A stretch of 64,000 nt of DNA from Methylobacterium terricola (GTDB lineage: Bacteria; Pseudomonadota; Alphaproteobacteria; Rhizobiales; Beijerinckiaceae): NCBI RefSeq assembly GCF_006151805.1, contig NZ_VDDA01000001.1:372001-436000 (forward strand), written 5' to 3'. Each line of letters starts with the position of its first letter. The stretch's first letter is position 1. The translations under genes and the position numbers were made by a program. The notes beneath the pieces were generated by a model. That model had not been told where the DNA came from, searched no databases, and saw nothing but the letters and a program-made list of their open reading frames with translations. Positions 61,119 to 64,000 of the stretch are shown here, in pieces.

Positions 61119-61475
61119 TCACCAGCGCAGCCGGTCGATCACGCCGCCGAGCGTCGCCTTCGCCTTCATGGCGGCGTTGAGCGCCCAATCCCGGGCCCGG
61201 GCGACCGCCCCGCGCGTGGCGCGGGCGCGGATGTCCGCCTCCTGTGCCGCCAGCATCGCGTGGACATAGGTGTCCTCCTGCGCCTTGCAGGCGGCGAGCG
61301 CCGCGCGTTGGGCCGCCCGCCGCTCCAGGCCGAGGGGCTGGCCGGCAAAGGCCTGGCGCACGCAGGCGTGCCAGCGCGCCTCAAGATCGGCGAGGCCGGT
61401 CTCCGCGGCCGCCGGCGCGCCGGCAAGAGCCAGCGCGAGCGGCGCCAGGCCCATGGAGGCCCACCGCAAAGTCAC
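61119..61475 (-). CDS. Small exported helical protein of unknown function
   Basis: 118 residues if GTG 61475 is used, which gives a positively charged signal peptide (VTLRWASMGLAPLALALAGA) and an AGGG-type ribosome-binding site; ATG 61454 is the alternative. The mature part is helical with two cysteines (ARWHACVRQAF and AACKAQEDTY) and a basic C-terminus. No family recognised with confidence. It is 62 bp upstream of the PRC-barrel gene on the same strand. Confidence 0.6.
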   Translation of the reverse strand: MTLRWASMGLAPLALALAGAPAAAETGLADLEARWHACVRQAFAGQPLGLERRAAQRAALAACKAQEDTYVHAMLAAQEADIRARATRGAVARARDWALNAAMKAKATLGGVIDRLRW

Positions 61476-61626
61476 CGGTGCGATCCCTGCGACATGTCCT
61501 ACGAGAACTCCCAAAACCGGTCGGCCGGCGCGGTGCCTCGAGGAGAACGCAAGATCTCCGGCAAAGTCGCGGCCGGGATCGACTTTGTGCGCTGGCGCAC
61601 ATCGGGCGCCGGACCCCGGCGGCTGG

Positions 61627-61656
61627 CGAGTGACGAATGTTGACATTCATCACTCG
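61627..61656. promoter_or_regulatory. Long dyad in a divergent intergenic region
   Basis: CGAGTGACGAATG (61627-61639), TTGA, CATTCATCACTCG (61644-61656): 12 of 13 positions symmetrical. It overlaps a perfect TTGACA (61640-61645) on the plus strand, with a weak TAGGTT 16 bases later. Looks like a repressor operator between the exported-protein gene and the small plus-strand ORF. Confidence 0.55.
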
Positions 61657-61807
61657 TCCGGTAGGTTGATCGACATGCGGCCGGGCCGGCCGCGATCCTG
61701 GGTTGAGCTCCGCCCCCTCGCTCCGCCAAGGCTCGTCGATCGGCCCGGCCGTACCCGTTTCCGCCCTCCGGCTTTACGCGGAGCGGCGCCTCTGGCATCG
61801 GCCTGCC

Positions 61808-61957
61808 ATGTCGCTGCGTGCCTGCCTCGTCCTCGCCCTGCTCACCGGCCTCGCCGGCCTGGGGCTCCGCCTTGCGGTCCCGGTCACGCCGGTCGATCAG
61901 GATTACCGCGACGTCATCGCATATTATCGCGCGATGCCGGCGGGGACGGGGCACTAA
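61808..61957 (+). CDS. Possible small exported or membrane peptide (49 residues)
   Basis: MSLRACLVLALLTGLAGLGL is a good hydrophobic signal or anchor segment; the remaining 29 residues (VTPVDQDYRDVIAYYRAMP) look protein-like rather than random. No family known and no clear ribosome-binding site, so it may not be real. The operator-like dyad at 61627 lies upstream. Confidence 0.35.
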   Translation: MSLRACLVLALLTGLAGLGLRLAVPVTPVDQDYRDVIAYYRAMPAGTGH

Positions 61958-61991
61958 AAGGCGACCAGGCATTCCGGAATAAAGCACGCCT

Positions 61992-62145
61992 CCCCTCTCC
62001 CGTGTGGGAGAGGGGTCGGGGGTGAGGGTGACACGCTTGCGTGTGAAGCTGTGATCGTCGTGCTGGCAGCTCGACGCTGGATGCTGGACCCAGAACCGTG
62101 TCACCCTCGCGCGATCTTCGATCGCCCCTACCCCTCTCCCACACC
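61992..62145. repeat. Large nested inverted repeat
   Basis: An inner hairpin CCCCTCTCCC-GTGT-GGGAGAGGGG (61992-62015) lies next to GTGAGGGTGACACG, whose complement CGTGTCACCCTC occurs at 62098-62109, followed by CCCCTACCCCTCTCCCACAC at 62126-62145, complementary to the right half of the inner hairpin. Non-coding; the 275-bp gap before the PIG-L stop is mostly this element. Confidence 0.7.
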
Positions 62146-62232
62146 TTGCAGCGAGACCGGGCAAGCCCGGCATCGCCTGGAGAGGGGATCCCGCGACTGC
62201 GAATGACGACGATCCGTCAAGTCGTCAGCGAG

Positions 62233-63078
62233 TTATCGAGCCGTGGGCCCGATCTCCCGCCCCGCCGCTTCCGCCAGCTCCCGGAACCGCGCGCCGTCGA
62301 GCCCCAGCCCCCACGCCTCGTAGAGCAGCCGCCCGCCATTCGGCAGCGCGCCGAAATCGTAGTCCGGCGCCTCGCGAAACCGCTCCAGCGCGATCGGAAA
62401 CTGGTTCAGGGTCGCGGCCTGGCTGGCATGGGCGGCGAACAGCGCGGCCTTGAACGCGCAATCCTCGGGGTCGAGGTGGAGCGCGATCGCCCGCCGCGGC
62501 GGCTCCGCCGGCAGGAAGCTGCCGGCGTCGAGCCCGTCCGGGCCGGCATGGTAGAACGGCATCTCGATGACCACGAGGCGATCCGGCCCGAGGAGCCGGC
62601 GGGCGCCCTGCAGGCCGAGCGCCACGGCGTCGTGGTCCGGGTGGCCGCCCTCGTAGGCGTGGGTCAGCGCCACCGTGATGCCGCGCTCGGCGAACAGCGC
62701 GGCGAGGCGCCGGGCGAGGGCGGCGATGCTCTCCGCCACGCCCTGGTCGGGCTGGCCGAGGGCGATGCGCCGCGCCGGGTCGATGCCGGCCAGCGTCAGC
62801 GCCGCGTCGCGCTCGGCATTCCGTGCCGCCGCGTAGGAGGCGGCGTCCGGAAAGCCGCGGCGCGCGGCGTCCCGCCCGTCGCGGGGCGCACCGTCGGTGA
62901 CGTGAATCACGGTGAGGCCGGCGAGGCGCGGCAGCTGGGCGCCGCAGCCGATGCTCTCGTCGTCCGGGTGCGCCACCACGAGCGCGGCGTCATGCGCCGC
63001 GACCGGCCCGCAGGCCGGGTCGGCGAGGGCCGCGAGGAACCTTTCGGCGGCCGGCGAGGTCGGGGCGATCCGGGTCAT
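62233..63078 (-). CDS. PIG-L family deacetylase
   Basis: 281 residues. Zinc-binding AHPDDE (residues 36-41: LVVAHPDDESIGCG) and the second ligand motif HPDH (GGHPDHDAVALG). The family removes N-acetyl groups from GlcNAc-type sugars in glycolipids, mycothiol-like thiols or polysaccharides. Here it starts five bases after the stop of the glycosidase gene on the same strand, so both probably belong to a polysaccharide or glycoconjugate operon that continues beyond the right edge. Confidence 0.9.
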   Translation of the reverse strand: MTRIAPTSPAAERFLAALADPACGPVAAHDAALVVAHPDDESIGCGAQLPRLAGLTVIHVTDGAPRDGRDAARRGFPDAASYAAARNAERDAALTLAGIDPARRIALGQPDQGVAESIAALARRLAALFAERGITVALTHAYEGGHPDHDAVALGLQGARRLLGPDRLVVIEMPFYHAGPDGLDAGSFLPAEPPRRAIALHLDPEDCAFKAALFAAHASQAATLNQFPIALERFREAPDYDFGALPNGGRLLYEAWGLGLDGARFRELAEAAGREIGPTAR

Positions 63079-63083
63079 CGGCC

Positions 63084-64000
63084 TCAGATCGCCGGCTGGG
63101 GGCCGAGGGCCGGCCCGGGCCGGATCATCCCGGCATAGCGCCGGACCATCGCCGCGCAGAATTCGGCGAATTCCTCCTTCACCTGCGGCGGGCTGGTGTG
63201 GTGGGGGGCGATGCCCCGGTGCTCGGGGGTGAAGCAGAAGGTCACGGTCACGTCGAACTCCGCCAGGGCCTCCATCTGCCGGTCGAACCAGTCGAGGGCG
63301 TTCGGCCGGAACGAGTCGGCCCAGGACAGGCCGGTGCGGAGATACGTCACCCCGAGCCGCCGCATCCAGGCCACCGCCTCGTCGAGGCGGTGATCCTGAT
63401 AATGGAACCACTGGCACAGGCCCAGGGCCGGGGTGTGGCGGGCGAAGTGCTCCAGCGCGGGCTTCGGCGTGCCGTCCTCGCGCAGGAGCCCCATGTAGAA
63501 GTGCCGGTAATAGGACGAGCCCTCCGCCTCCCGGTGCCGGGTGGTGGCGCCCCAGGCCTGCGGCAGGTCGTAGAGGCTGTACCAGTGGATCCGCGGCGCC
63601 CGGCCGACCAGCAGTTCGGCGGTGCGGTCGACCCCGAAGACCTGCACCTCCTCGGCGCCGAAGGTCGAGACGCCGACTTCCGTCACCCAGATCGGCTTGT
63701 CCGTCACCGCCCGGATCTCCGCGATCTTCTCCGGCCATTCGTGGATCTGCCACAGGTTCCAGTCGAGCGGGAAACCGTGCACCGCCACCACGTCGACGTG
63801 GTCGAGGGCGCGGCGGCCGTCGAGCAGGCGGATGAAGGTCGGGTCGATCGGCGAGATGCCGCCCAGCACGGTCGGCAGGTGCGGGGCCTCCGCCTTGATG
63901 GCCCGGGCCGCGCAATCCAGGGTGTCGGCGAACAGCGACCAGCCCGGATCGATCTCGGGATCCCAGTGCGACTTGTTGTTGGGCTCGTTCCAGATCATCG
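63084..64000 (-). CDS. GH-A clan glycosidase-like protein (5' part beyond right edge)
   Basis: About 304 residues seen; the N-terminus lies beyond the window. The first part holds the acid/base signature IWNEPNNKSHWD and a nucleophile candidate Glu in KPIWVTEVGVSTFG, the pattern of beta-xylosidase-type (GH39-like) barrels. The last about 100 residues (LDEAVAWMRRLGVTYLRTGL, WFDRQMEALAEFDVTVTFCF) look like strands 1-3 of another such barrel. It probably acts on a cell-surface polysaccharide. The Met read at the visible start is internal. Confidence 0.78.
   Translation of the reverse strand, partial: MIWNEPNNKSHWDPEIDPGWSLFADTLDCAARAIKAEAPHLPTVLGGISPIDPTFIRLLDGRRALDHVDVVAVHGFPLDWNLWQIHEWPEKIAEIRAVTDKPIWVTEVGVSTFGAEEVQVFGVDRTAELLVGRAPRIHWYSLYDLPQAWGATTRHREAEGSSYYRHFYMGLLREDGTPKPALEHFARHTPALGLCQWFHYQDHRLDEAVAWMRRLGVTYLRTGLSWADSFRPNALDWFDRQMEALAEFDVTVTFCFTPEHRGIAPHHTSPPQVKEEFAEFCAAMVRRYAGMIRPGPALGPQPAI

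Noticed and set aside
61270..62025. Plus-strand open frame across the exported-protein gene and intergenic region
   Set aside because: Changes character along its length, no ribosome-binding site, and overlaps repeat sequence.

Overview
The window is a stretch of a high-GC alphaproteobacterial chromosome, most likely Methylobacterium or a close relative. This is inferred from the mdh-sucCD-sucAB-lpd gene order, the DUF1236, DUF1737 and DUF6356 proteins, the EcfG/NepR stress-response proteins and the very G+C-rich codon use. No rRNA, tRNA, CRISPR array, prophage or intact insertion sequence was recognised.

Layout. 1-3553 (minus): cytochrome c maturation genes ccmI, ccmE and the N-terminal part of ccmF. 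3650-5416: SLC13-type anion permease. 5758-6317: a BrnT-type toxin with an XRE antitoxin, its promoter and an operator-like dyad. 6440-7814: DUF533 protein and a TetR regulator. 8062-18165 (plus): a TCA-cycle block mdh, sucC, sucD, sucA, sucB, a short-chain dehydrogenase and lpdA, with a GC-rich hairpin in every junction. 18409-27945: gluconokinase, a 1280-residue hybrid histidine kinase with two kinase cores, a DEAD-box helicase, an aldose epimerase, a Xer recombinase and a tandem-receiver protein. 27974-32465: DHA2 efflux pump, Lrp/AsnC regulator, DUF6356 protein, an orphan periplasmic binding protein with a strongly folded leader, and two small exported proteins. 32813-37457: cysS, a decayed MNT/HEPN toxin-antitoxin pair, DUF1737, LOG hydrolase and a LysM protein. 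37774-45289: Atm1-type ABC exporter, a spermidine-synthase-like membrane protein, psd-pssA for phosphatidylethanolamine synthesis, tam and mscL. 45564-47313 (minus): a NepR-like protein, a DUF1236 protein and a NepR-EcfG fusion sigma factor. 47472-59679 (minus): an amidotransferase, then a respiratory supercluster encoding alternative complex III (ActA, ActB, a fused ActC-ActD, ActE, ActF) and a caa3-type A2 oxidase. 59927-64000: GNAT, PRC-barrel protein, exported proteins, a PIG-L deacetylase and a partial GH-A-type glycosidase.

How it fits together. The TCA block supplies malate dehydrogenase, succinyl-CoA synthetase and the whole 2-oxoglutarate dehydrogenase complex. The ccm genes mature the c-type cytochromes that ActA, ActE and the oxidase subunit II need. 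The Act-caa3 cluster is a complete quinol-to-oxygen chain independent of bc1, and eight of its junctions are 4-bp start/stop overlaps, so it is probably translated as a coupled unit. The sigma-factor region is the least ordinary part: a sigma factor carrying its own anti-sigma domain, a second NepR-like protein close by, and an EcfG-type promoter in front of the gene between them.
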